Assembly (NCBI GenBank): GCA_964532385.1
Contig: CAZHHW010000003.1
Span: 11,980 to 75,979 of the forward strand
Origin: UBA6921 sp964532385
Lineage (GTDB): Bacteria; Pseudomonadota; Gammaproteobacteria; SG8-11
Length of the DNA stretch: 64,000 nt
Direction: 5' to 3'
The translations under genes and the position numbers were made by a program. This document shows positions 43,097 to 51,485 of the stretch, piece after piece. Position 1 is the first letter of the stretch, and every line of letters begins with the position of its first letter. The notes under the pieces are model-generated. The model had not been told where the DNA came from, did not search any database, and worked only from the letters and a program-made list of their open reading frames with translations.

Positions 43097-44173
43097 TCAG
43101 TTGCCCAGATAGCCCACGACGCTAAAGGTCGTGGATGCATAGTTATCTTGAGTTGAATCGTTGAAGCTGAACAGATGGTGTTCCAGCTTCAGCACGATCG
43201 CATGACTGACGTGGTAGTTCACGAACATGCTGTTGGCGATTTCATGATTGTCGATCTTGTCGGTGGCGCTGTTGTTATCGTAAAAGCTGTGCCGCAGGCC
43301 GACCGTCCAATCATTAACGACGTCGTACATGAACTGCGCGTAATAACCCGTGTTCACATAGTCCGCGCCGCTGACCGGGGTATGCTTGCCCCTGGCGTAT
43401 TCGCTTTGAAACGCAAAACTGCCAGTCTTGACTTTTACATGCGCACCGCTTGCCACCTTTTCGGTGTCGAGGTTATCCGTGTCCCGGTAGTACGTCAGCC
43501 CGATTTCCGTGAGCTTCAAAAAGGGCAGCAGCAGCCCGACATTAAGGCCCGCCGCTTTATGCGAGTTCTCATCTTTGCTGCCGGTGTTGCCTTCACCATT
43601 TCCCCAATACAGGTCGTATTTCAGAAAACTTCCGGCCAGCGGACGAATGCCGTAGGCCATCGCACCGTCGAAGATCTGCGGAAAAATCCTGCGAATATGC
43701 AAAGGCAGTGCTTGTGTCGGTACGAACGGCGGATAGTGGTCGACATTCCAAAGTCCGGCCGGTGTAAAGAAACGGCCCAGCCGGAAACTGGCGTCGGGGC
43801 GCCACGCATAACTGAGATTCACCGCCTCGGCGAAGATCTCACCCTCGGTGGTACCGGTTTCATGTTTGGGTGCATCCTCGTATTCGATTTCCGAGAAGAA
43901 GCGCCACTGCTCGGTAATGCGTTTCTCGAAGAACAGCGACAGGTGATGCAGGCGGAACCCATGCGAGGCCTCGCCCGGTTGGTTGGTTATGGTGTATTCC
44001 GTATCGGTGTAGCCTGACACCGTCAGCATGTCTTCCAGACGCGAATTCAGTTCCGCCGCGTCCTCTTTGAGCACCGTGACTTCCTCTTCCAGTGCATTGC
44101 CGCCGGCCGCAGGGCTGGCAGGGGCAAGCATCAGCCCGAACGGCAGGAGACATAATCCCAAATAGCGCTTCAT
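43097..44173 (-). CDS. Porin-like outer membrane beta-barrel protein
   Basis: 358 residues. Signal peptide YLGLCLLPFGLMLAPASPAAG, then a short coiled coil (LEEEVTVLKEDAAELNSRLEDM) as in trimeric porins such as OprO/OprP. Repeated amphipathic strands follow (RLHHLSLFFEKRITEQWRFF, SFLKYDLYWGNGEGN, TGYYAQFMYDVVNDWTVGLR). The RLGRFFTPAGLWNVDHYPPF segment recurs in porin-like proteins of phosphate-stress loci. It ends GYLGN without a terminal Phe, which is atypical. With the phosphate-binding-like gene it forms a two-gene operon that may serve uptake or sensing of an anion. Confidence 0.8.
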   Translation of the reverse strand: MKRYLGLCLLPFGLMLAPASPAAGGNALEEEVTVLKEDAAELNSRLEDMLTVSGYTDTEYTITNQPGEASHGFRLHHLSLFFEKRITEQWRFFSEIEYEDAPKHETGTTEGEIFAEAVNLSYAWRPDASFRLGRFFTPAGLWNVDHYPPFVPTQALPLHIRRIFPQIFDGAMAYGIRPLAGSFLKYDLYWGNGEGNTGSKDENSHKAAGLNVGLLLPFLKLTEIGLTYYRDTDNLDTEKVASGAHVKVKTGSFAFQSEYARGKHTPVSGADYVNTGYYAQFMYDVVNDWTVGLRHSFYDNNSATDKIDNHEIANSMFVNYHVSHAIVLKLEHHLFSFNDSTQDNYASTTFSVVGYLGN

Positions 44174-44286
44174 TCACCAGCCTCCGTAATAACGCATTGA
44201 ATTTAAAATTAAGTTGCTTGTTCGCCCAGTGGCTATCGGCGTGAACTTGTTAACACATGAGAAGAAAAAACGATGCGATAGCGGAA

Positions 44287-46779
44287 TTAGTGCGATTTAA
44301 GTTTCGCCAGCGCGTCGCGTGCGCGCGTATGGCCTTGCTCGGCCGCGGCGCGCAACCACTTCTCGGCGTTCGCGCCGTTTTGGGCGACACCGTCGCCGCG
44401 CTGGTACATCGAAGCCAGTGCGAACTGCGCGTCGGCGTAGTTGGAGTCGGCGGCTTTCTGGTACCACTTAAGAGCTTCCGCAAAATTTACGGTTGTGCCA
44501 TCGCCTTTTGCATAACGCTCGCCGAGCTGGAATTGGGAGGACGTATGTTCCTGTTGCGCCGCGCGTTGGTACCATTCCAGCGCCAGTGTCCGGTTTGCAG
44601 TCACCGCGATGCCCTTGTCGTAGAATCGCGCCACCGCCGCCTGCGCATCCGGGTTACCTTGCTCTCCGGCTTGCGTATACCACTTTAATGCTTCGCTGTT
44701 ATCGCGGGCCACCGCGGTGCCTTGTTCATAGATTTCGCCGAGGCGGAATTGGGCTTGGATGTCGCCACTCTCGGCGGCCTTTTTCAACCACTTGATCGCA
44801 TCCCATTTGGCGGTTTCGGTCTGGTCGCGCGGCACGCCCTGGCCTTTAAGATACATCTCGGCGAGTTGCATCTGGGCTTCGATGTTGCCGGTTTCGGAGG
44901 CTTTGCGGAACCAATCGGCTGCCTGGATCAAGTCGCGTTTGATCCCCAAGCCTTTGCGATACAAAGTGCCCAGGGCAAACTGTCCCTCGCCATTGTTCTG
45001 CGCGGCGGCGCGCTGGTACCAATGGAATGCATCCTCATAGTTTTTGACGCGGCCGCTGCCGCGCCGGTACACATCGCCCAGCAGTAATTGAGCCTGCACG
45101 TTGCCGTTTTCCGCGGGCGCGCGTAGCCACTTGATGGCTTGTTCATGGTCGCGCTCCATCGCATCTCCTTCGCTGTACATCGTGCCCAAACGCAATTGCG
45201 CCTGGAGGTGGCCCTGTTCGGCCGCCTTAACGAGCCAGTTCAGTGCTTCTTCAGTGTTGCGCGGTGTGTCCACGCCTTGTTCGTACAGGAGCGCCAGTTG
45301 ATAGGACGCGTCGCGATCGCCCTTTTCCGCGGATTTGTGGATTTGTTCAAACGCCGTGAGTTCTGGTTGGGGCGGTTTCGCGGTTTCGCGTTCCACGTCT
45401 GTTTTGGGCTTGGGTGGTGCGGCAGGTTTTTCAACCTCTTTACGTTTTACCGTTTCGGATTCCTCGGCGCGACGCGCGCTCAGATCTTTATTGATGTCGG
45501 CTTTGTTTGACGTTTTAAATTTATCCAGCAGGGCGAGCGCCGCCACGTGTTTCTGTTCCGCCGCGCGTTGCAGCCAGCGCAGCGCCTCCACCGAATTGCG
45601 TTCGCTGCCCGGTTCGAGTAACAGCCGCCCTAATTCGTATTGAGCATCCACATCGGCGGAGCGGGCCGCTGCGGTGAGCCAGTGGATCGCTTCCTTGGTG
45701 TTCTTTGCGACGCCGCGTCCGTTCAGATACAGCATGCCATACGCAAATTGCGCATCGGTCAGGCCTTGCCCCGCGGCGCGTTTCCACCATTGCGCGGCTT
45801 GCCCGTCATCTTTGACAACACCTGCGCCCAGCTCATACAAACGGCCCAGTTGATATTGCGAATTGGCGTGGCCGCGCTCGGCGGCCTTGGTGAGCCATTT
45901 ACGCGCCTGGGCCGGATCCTTCGCCAGCCCGGTGCCATTCATGTACAGCACCCCGATCTGATATTGCGCGTCGAGTACGCCTTCTTCCGCCGCTTTGCCC
46001 AGCCAAAGGGCCGCCTCTTTTTCGCTTTTTCTGATCCCGTGCCCGGTGAGCAAGGCCATGCCGTAATGACGCTGTGCATTGACATGTCCTTTGCGCGCCG
46101 CCTGTTCAAACCATTCCGTGGCGGTGCGCGCATCGGCGCTGACCCCTTGCCCGGCGGCATACAGCATTGCGGTTAAGTATTGCGCTTCGACATGCCCCTG
46201 TTCGGCGGCGCCGGTCAGCAGGCGAGCGGCCTGTGGATAATCTTTCTTGCCGCCCTGGCCGCGCAAAAGCATGGAACCGGCAAGAAATTGTGCCTCGGTG
46301 TTCTGCAACTCGGCCGCTTTCTTGTACCAGAACAGTGCCTGGCTGAGGTCGACGGTGATGCCCCCGGTGCTATACCACTGCCCCAGCAACAACTGCGCAT
46401 CGACATGCCCGCTGCGCGCCGCACGTTGATACCACGTCAGTGCCTGCGCCGGGTCTTTGGGTACGCCATTGCCCTGTGCGTAAATATTGCCAAGCTCGAA
46501 TTGCGCATCCATATGGCCCTGATTGGCGGCGGCGAGATACCAATGAAGGGCTTCCTCCATATCCAGCTTGACGCCCTGACCGCCGGCGTACATGGAACCG
46601 AGCATGAACTGCGCACTGGCATCGCCCTCTTTGCTGGCGAGTTCCGTGACTTGCTCAACCGGAATCGACACCACCGCCTCGATACTGAAGGCAGCGGCGA
46701 GCAACACCAGGCAGATCATGTACGCAAACCCGCGTGCCACACGAGGGTGTTGACAAAAGAGGGGGCTGCGATTCGGCAT
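44287..46779 (-). CDS. Large Sel1-repeat protein
   Basis: 830 residues. N-terminal hydrophobic signal (YMICLVLLAAAFSIEAVVS), then about 19 full and two partial 36-residue Sel1-like repeats of the form A-x2-G-x2-DAQ-x2-LG-x2-Y-x2-G-x-GV-x2-D-x2-A-x2-W-x2-A. Ten lie before and nine after a charged Lys/Glu/Pro linker at about residues 400-450 (KPAAPPKPKTDVERETAKPP). Repeat sixteen carries a five-residue insertion. Sel1 arrays are alpha-solenoid scaffolds for protein binding, often periplasmic. The partner is unknown, and there is no enzymatic domain. Confidence 0.9.
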   Translation of the reverse strand: MPNRSPLFCQHPRVARGFAYMICLVLLAAAFSIEAVVSIPVEQVTELASKEGDASAQFMLGSMYAGGQGVKLDMEEALHWYLAAANQGHMDAQFELGNIYAQGNGVPKDPAQALTWYQRAARSGHVDAQLLLGQWYSTGGITVDLSQALFWYKKAAELQNTEAQFLAGSMLLRGQGGKKDYPQAARLLTGAAEQGHVEAQYLTAMLYAAGQGVSADARTATEWFEQAARKGHVNAQRHYGMALLTGHGIRKSEKEAALWLGKAAEEGVLDAQYQIGVLYMNGTGLAKDPAQARKWLTKAAERGHANSQYQLGRLYELGAGVVKDDGQAAQWWKRAAGQGLTDAQFAYGMLYLNGRGVAKNTKEAIHWLTAAARSADVDAQYELGRLLLEPGSERNSVEALRWLQRAAEQKHVAALALLDKFKTSNKADINKDLSARRAEESETVKRKEVEKPAAPPKPKTDVERETAKPPQPELTAFEQIHKSAEKGDRDASYQLALLYEQGVDTPRNTEEALNWLVKAAEQGHLQAQLRLGTMYSEGDAMERDHEQAIKWLRAPAENGNVQAQLLLGDVYRRGSGRVKNYEDAFHWYQRAAAQNNGEGQFALGTLYRKGLGIKRDLIQAADWFRKASETGNIEAQMQLAEMYLKGQGVPRDQTETAKWDAIKWLKKAAESGDIQAQFRLGEIYEQGTAVARDNSEALKWYTQAGEQGNPDAQAAVARFYDKGIAVTANRTLALEWYQRAAQQEHTSSQFQLGERYAKGDGTTVNFAEALKWYQKAADSNYADAQFALASMYQRGDGVAQNGANAEKWLRAAAEQGHTRARDALAKLKSH

Positions 46780-47097
46780 GATGGATTGCTTGTAAATGAA
46801 ATGTTAACGACAAGTATGTCGGAAACATGATGTTCAGCACGCTGAATACCTGTCAGGTCTGCCTTCGCCGGATGGGGTCTGAATGCATCGCGGGAAGTGC
46901 CGCTCAAGGTTGAAATGGGTACGAATGACTCAGGAAAATCCAGCTTGATGCATTGGGTCTGACGGTTCCCACGCAGAAGGCTTGATCATTGCGGCCTTTC
47001 CTTGCATAAGGACTAGGCCGCTTCGCACTCCTATGGAATAATTGCGCATCCATTTTTACAGGGCTCGGCGCTTTGGGTGGCGAAGTTGGAGGCGGGT
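46780..47097. promoter_or_regulatory. Divergent region between the Sel1-repeat gene and recA
   Basis: 318 bp carrying the divergent promoters of the Sel1-repeat gene and recA. No ORF of interest. I found no CTGT-N8-ACAG LexA box. The closest string, CTGAATACCTGTCAG at about 46841, has nine rather than ten bases between CTG and CAG. GGAGG five bases before 47098 is the recA ribosome-binding site. Confidence 0.5.
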
Positions 47098-48153
47098 ATG
47101 ACGGTTAAAGCAGCGGCGGCGGACGACAACAAGCTCAAGGCGCTCAGTGCGGCGCTGGGGCAGATCGAAAAACAATTCGGTAAAGGTTCGATCATGCGCA
47201 TGGGCGACTCGGTCGCTTCGCGCGATATCCAGGTGGTATCGACCGGCTCGCTGACCTTGGACCTGGCGTTGGGCGTGGGTGGTTTGCCGCGCGGACGCGT
47301 AGTGGAAATCTACGGGCCGGAATCCTCCGGTAAAACCACGCTCACGTTGCAAGTAATTGCAGAGATGCAGAAGATCGGCGGCACCGCGGCGTTTATCGAT
47401 GCCGAGCATGCGCTCGATCCGCAATATGCGGGCAAGCTGGGCGTGAACGTCGAAGATTTATTAGTGTCACAACCTGACACCGGCGAGCAGGCGCTGGAAA
47501 TCGCCGACATGCTGGTGCGCTCCGGCGCGGTCGATATCATCGTCGTCGACTCGGTCGCGGCGCTGACGCCCAAGGCGGAAATCGAAGGCGAAATGGGCGA
47601 TTCGCACATGGGTTTGCAGGCGCGCTTGATGTCGCAGGCGCTGCGCAAGCTCACCGGTAACATCAAACGCACCAACACGCTGGTGATTTTCATCAACCAG
47701 ATCCGCATGAAAATCGGCGTGATGTTCGGCAACCCCGAAACCACCACCGGCGGTAACGCGCTGAAGTTCTACGCTTCGGTGCGCCTGGACATCCGCCGCA
47801 TCGGCAACATCAAAAAAGGCGATGAAGTCATCGGCTCGGAAACACGCGTGAAGGTGGTGAAGAACAAGGTCGCGCCGCCGTTCAAGCAGGCGGAGTTTGA
47901 CATTTTGTACAACGAAGGTATTTCGCACGAAGGCGAAATCATTGAGCTCGGCGTCAACGCCAATATCGTTGAAAAATCCGGCGCCTGGTTCAGCTACAAC
48001 AAGGAACGCATCGGTCAAGGCAAGGACAACGCGCGCCAGTTCCTGAAAGAGCATCCGCAAATCGCGCAAGAGATCGAAGCCAAAATCCGCGCCGCCGCGT
48101 TGCCTGCGGTGGTGGTAATCGCAGCAGATGATGCGGCGGACAGCGAAGCCTGA
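47098..48153 (+). CDS. recA: Recombinase RecA
   Basis: 351 residues from ATG 47098, chosen for the GGAGG just upstream; an in-frame ATG at 47077 also exists. Walker A GPESSGKTTL at about 73-82, then AFIDAEHALDP, VDSVAALTPKAEIEGEMGDSHMG and FINQIRMKIGVMFGNPETTTGGNALKFYASVR, all canonical. It forms filaments on single-stranded DNA for recombination and SOS induction. The C-terminus is Ala/Asp-rich as usual. recX overlaps its last codons. AddA/AddB-type resection enzymes at 9.5-16 kb should supply its substrate. Confidence 0.98.
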   Translation: MTVKAAAADDNKLKALSAALGQIEKQFGKGSIMRMGDSVASRDIQVVSTGSLTLDLALGVGGLPRGRVVEIYGPESSGKTTLTLQVIAEMQKIGGTAAFIDAEHALDPQYAGKLGVNVEDLLVSQPDTGEQALEIADMLVRSGAVDIIVVDSVAALTPKAEIEGEMGDSHMGLQARLMSQALRKLTGNIKRTNTLVIFINQIRMKIGVMFGNPETTTGGNALKFYASVRLDIRRIGNIKKGDEVIGSETRVKVVKNKVAPPFKQAEFDILYNEGISHEGEIIELGVNANIVEKSGAWFSYNKERIGQGKDNARQFLKEHPQIAQEIEAKIRAAALPAVVVIAADDAADSEA

Positions 48154-48604
48154 CGCGACGCCGGCGCAGGTGCAGCGTGCCGCGGTGGAATTGCTGGCGC
48201 GCCGCGAACACGCAACGCAGGAATTACGCGGCAAACTCGTAGCCAAGGGTTATCCGGCGGAATTGGTGAGCAACGCGCTGGAACAACTCGGCGCGCAAGG
48301 CCTGCTCAGCGACGCGCGCTTCGCCGAAGTGTTCGCCCGCACGCGTGCCAACAAGGGTTATGGAACGGCGCGTATCGCACAGGAATTACGCTTGCGCGGG
48401 GTTGCGGACGAGCACATCGCGCCGGTCTTGACAGAAGCAAAAGAAAATTGGCGCGCGCAGATCACACAGGTGCGCCGTAAACGCTTTGGGGAAGCCCTAC
48501 CGCAGTCCAATGCCGACCGCGCCAAGCAGGCGCGGTTTTTATTGCAGCGCGGGTTTAGCTCCGAGCAGGTGCGTGCGGTGTTGCGCGGAAAATTTGACCC
48601 GTAG
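48128..48604 (+). CDS. recX: RecA regulator RecX
   Basis: 158 residues, ATG at 48128 inside the recA end (26-bp overlap). Three-helix repeats of RecX are visible: AVELLARREHATQELRGKL, LEQLGAQGLLSDARFAEVFARTRANKGYG and RIAQELRLRGV, then FLLQRGFSSEQVRAVL. RecX binds the RecA filament and limits its growth. Co-translation with recA is likely. The stop codon TAG is formed by the first bases of a palindromic intergenic repeat, so the repeat may have set the present C-terminus (RGKFDP). Confidence 0.93.
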   Translation: MMRRTAKPDATPAQVQRAAVELLARREHATQELRGKLVAKGYPAELVSNALEQLGAQGLLSDARFAEVFARTRANKGYGTARIAQELRLRGVADEHIAPVLTEAKENWRAQITQVRRKRFGEALPQSNADRAKQARFLLQRGFSSEQVRAVLRGKFDP

Positions 48605-48676
48605 AGGCGCGATTCATCGCGCCTTGTCGGAGGGTAAGGCGACCGTACCCGAGGGCGCAATGAATTGCGCCCCTAC
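48601..48676. repeat. Composite palindromic intergenic repeat between recX and alaS
   Basis: The left arm GTAGAGGCGCGATTCATCGC (48601-48620) and right arm ending AATTGCGCCCCTAC (to 48676) are inverted copies of each other, each with its own internal palindrome. They enclose TTGTCGGAGGGTAAGGCGACCG. Such GGCGCAATTCATTGCGCC elements are common dispersed repeats in proteobacteria. Confidence 0.75.
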
Positions 48677-48705
48677 TTCAATTTAGGATTTTTGAATCGA
48701 AAACT

Positions 48706-51309
48706 ATGACCAGCAGCTCCGACCTACGTAAATTGTTCCTCGATTTTTTCCAGCAGCACGGCCACACCATTGTTCCGTCCAGCTCGTTGGTGCCAGGTAA
48801 CGACCCAACTTTATTGTTCACCAATGCCGGCATGGTGCAGTTCAAGGATGTGTTTCTGGGCCTGGAAAAACGCCCTTACCTGCGCGCGGCGAGTTCGCAG
48901 CGTTGTGTGCGGGCGGGCGGCAAGCACAACGACCTGGAAAACGTCGGTTACACCGCGCGTCATCACACCTTTTTCGAGATGCTGGGTAATTTCAGTTTCG
49001 GCGATTATTTCAAGCGCGAAGCGATTCAATACGCGTGGGCGTTTCTCACCGATGTGTTGAAATTGCCGCCGGAAAAATTGTGGATCACGGTATACGAGCA
49101 GGACGAAGAGGCCGCCGACATCTGGCTCAAAGAATTGGGCGTCGATCCCACGCGTTTCTCGCGTATCGGTGCCAAGGATAATTTCTGGTCGATGGGCGAC
49201 ACCGGGCCGTGCGGTCCGTGTTCGGAAATTTTTTACGATCACGGACCCGCGATTGCCGGCGGTCCGCCCGGTTCGCCGGATGCGGACGGGGATCGTTATA
49301 TCGAGATCTGGAACCTGGTATTCATGCAGTTCGATCGCGCCGCCGACGGCAGCATGCGGCCGCTGCCCAAACCGTCGGTCGATACCGGCATGGGGCTGGA
49401 GCGTCTCGCCGCCGTGCTGCAGCACGTGCACAATAATTACGAGATCGATCTGTTCCGCAATCTCATTCAGGTGATTGCGCAGCTCGCCGGGGTAAAAGAC
49501 TTCAGCAATGCATCCTTGCGCGTGATCGCCGATCACATTCGCGCCTGCGCTTTTTTAATTGTCGACGGCGTGTTGCCGTCCAATGAAGGGCGCGGCTATG
49601 TGTTGCGCCGCATCATCCGGCGCGCGGCGCGGCATGGATACGAATTGAATCTGCGTGAGCCGTTTTTCTACAAGATGGTCGCACCGCTGGTTAAAGAAAT
49701 GGGCGCGGCCTATCCGGAACTCGCGCAAGCCCAGGCGCAGGTGGAGCGTGCGCTGAAGCAGGAAGAAGAACGCTTCGGCGAGACACTGGCGCACGGCATG
49801 AAAATCCTCGACGAAGACATTGCCAAACTGAAAGGCAAAACCATTTCCGGCGCGACTCTATTTAAGTTGTACGACACCTATGGATTTCCGGTCGACCTGA
49901 CCGCCGATATCGCGTTCGCGCGCGGCCTGAAAGTGGACATGGAAGGCTACGAGCAAGCGATGAACGAGCAGCGCGAGCGGGCGCGCTCGGCCAGCCAGTT
50001 CGGTGTGGCCTATTCACAGGCCGTGACGGTTGAAGGACGCACCCAGTTTACCGGGTATGACAATCTGGTGGATCGTGCCTCTGTACTTGCGCTGTTTAAA
50101 GAGGGCCAGCCGGTCGCCACCTTGCGTAAAGGCGAGACCGGCATGGTGGTGCTGGAGCGCACGCCGTTTTACGCCGAGTCCGGCGGTCAAGTGGGTGATC
50201 GCGGTGTGCTGGTCGCGGAAAATGTCGAGTTTGCCGTGAACGACACGCAAAAACAGGGTGCTGACGCGATCGGGCACCTGGGCGTGGTGCGTCTTGGTGA
50301 ATTGAAAACGGGTCAGGCGATCGAAGCGCGTGTGGATGCGCAAGCGCGCTGCGACACCGCTTACCATCATTCCGCGACCCATTTGTTGCATGCCGCATTG
50401 CGTCAGGTGCTGGGCGCGCACGTCACGCAAAAAGGTTCGCAGGTGTCGCCGGAACGTTTGCGTTTCGACTTTGCGCATTTTGAACCCATCAAATCGGAGC
50501 AACTGGCGCAGATCGAACGCCTGGTCAACGAACAGATCCGCATCAATCATGCGGTCGAAACCAAATTGATGGCGGTTAAAGACGCCATGGCCAGCGGCGC
50601 GATGGCGTTGTTCGGCGAGAAATACGGCGACGAAGTGCGCGTGCTGCGCATGGGTCCGTTCTCGACTGAATTATGCGGCGGCACGCATGTGGTGCGCACC
50701 GGCGACATCGGCGTGTTCAAAATCGTTTCCGAAGGCGGCGTCGCCGCCGGCGTGCGGCGTATTGAAGCCGTAAGCGGCGCGCGCGCACTGGAGTGGATCG
50801 CGCAGAGCCAGGCGCAGATGGCGAGTGTTGCCGATCTGCTAAAAGCCACGCGTGACAGCGTCGAAGAAAAAGTGCGTCAGTTGCTTGAGCGCGTGCGCAA
50901 GACCGAAAAAGAACTGGAGCAGTTGAAGGGCAAGGCGGCCAGCAGCCAAGGCAGTGACCTGGCCGGGCAGGCTCAGGATATCAACGGCCTGAAAGTTTTA
51001 GCCGCGCGCCTGGACGGCGTCGATATCAAAGCGTTGCGCGATACCGTGGATCAACTCAAAAACAAGCTCGGTTCCGCCGCGGTGGTGTTGGCCGCCGTCA
51101 GCGACGGCAAGGTCAGTTTGGTGGCCGGTGTCACGTCCGACTTCAATGCCAAAGTTAAAGCGGGCGAGCTGGTCAACATGGTGGCTCAGCAAATCGGCGG
51201 CAAAGGCGGCGGCCGCGCCGACATGGCACAGGCGGGTGGCACCGAGCCGGGTAAGCTCGAAGGCGCATTGCGTTCGGTGCCGGAATGGGTGCGGCAACAG
51301 TTAGGATGA
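48706..51309 (+). CDS. alaS: Alanine--tRNA ligase
   Basis: 867 residues, standard length. MTSSSDLRKLFLDFFQQHGHTIVPSSSLVPGNDPTLLFTNAG-type opening, class II motif region VGYTARHHTFFEMLGNFSFGDYFK, the editing-domain zinc site HHSATHLLHAALRQVLG with LCGGTHV, and a C-terminal glycine-rich domain ending GGRADMAQAGG. It charges tRNA-Ala and edits Ser/Gly mischarging. It follows recX by 101 bp containing a palindromic repeat, in the gammaproteobacterial order recA-recX-alaS-lysC-csrA. Confidence 0.98.
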   Translation: MTSSSDLRKLFLDFFQQHGHTIVPSSSLVPGNDPTLLFTNAGMVQFKDVFLGLEKRPYLRAASSQRCVRAGGKHNDLENVGYTARHHTFFEMLGNFSFGDYFKREAIQYAWAFLTDVLKLPPEKLWITVYEQDEEAADIWLKELGVDPTRFSRIGAKDNFWSMGDTGPCGPCSEIFYDHGPAIAGGPPGSPDADGDRYIEIWNLVFMQFDRAADGSMRPLPKPSVDTGMGLERLAAVLQHVHNNYEIDLFRNLIQVIAQLAGVKDFSNASLRVIADHIRACAFLIVDGVLPSNEGRGYVLRRIIRRAARHGYELNLREPFFYKMVAPLVKEMGAAYPELAQAQAQVERALKQEEERFGETLAHGMKILDEDIAKLKGKTISGATLFKLYDTYGFPVDLTADIAFARGLKVDMEGYEQAMNEQRERARSASQFGVAYSQAVTVEGRTQFTGYDNLVDRASVLALFKEGQPVATLRKGETGMVVLERTPFYAESGGQVGDRGVLVAENVEFAVNDTQKQGADAIGHLGVVRLGELKTGQAIEARVDAQARCDTAYHHSATHLLHAALRQVLGAHVTQKGSQVSPERLRFDFAHFEPIKSEQLAQIERLVNEQIRINHAVETKLMAVKDAMASGAMALFGEKYGDEVRVLRMGPFSTELCGGTHVVRTGDIGVFKIVSEGGVAAGVRRIEAVSGARALEWIAQSQAQMASVADLLKATRDSVEEKVRQLLERVRKTEKELEQLKGKAASSQGSDLAGQAQDINGLKVLAARLDGVDIKALRDTVDQLKNKLGSAAVVLAAVSDGKVSLVAGVTSDFNAKVKAGELVNMVAQQIGGKGGGRADMAQAGGTEPGKLEGALRSVPEWVRQQLG

Positions 51310-51359
51310 TTATCCTATTCCATGCCACCTTGACTCCCTAACAATTGCTTGAACGAAAA

Positions 51360-51387
51360 ATCCCTTCCCCCTGCAAGGGGGAAGGAG
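51360..51387. repeat. CCTTCCC/GGGGGAAGG intergenic palindrome, copy 2
   Basis: TCCCTTCCCC-ctgca-AGGGGGAAGGA, a 10-bp-class hairpin between alaS and lysC. It is closely related to the copy at 25581. AT-rich sequence follows, so it could also end the alaS transcript. Confidence 0.7.
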
Positions 51388-51485
51388 TGTTTTATTTCGA
51401 CGTGGACCATCGTTGCTACTTTATTAAATAGCTGTTTTATAGTTTAATTTCGGCCTTTTACTTAAGCGGAAGTTAAAAGCTCATC

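Noticed and set aside
43175..44017. Plus-strand frame of 280 codons opposite the porin gene
   Set aside because: No signal, domain or ribosome-binding site. The porin strand is convincing.
46841..46855. CTGAATACCTGTCAG as a LexA box upstream of recA
   Set aside because: The spacing is CTG-N9-CAG, not N10, and the inner bases do not match the CTGT-N8-ACAG consensus.
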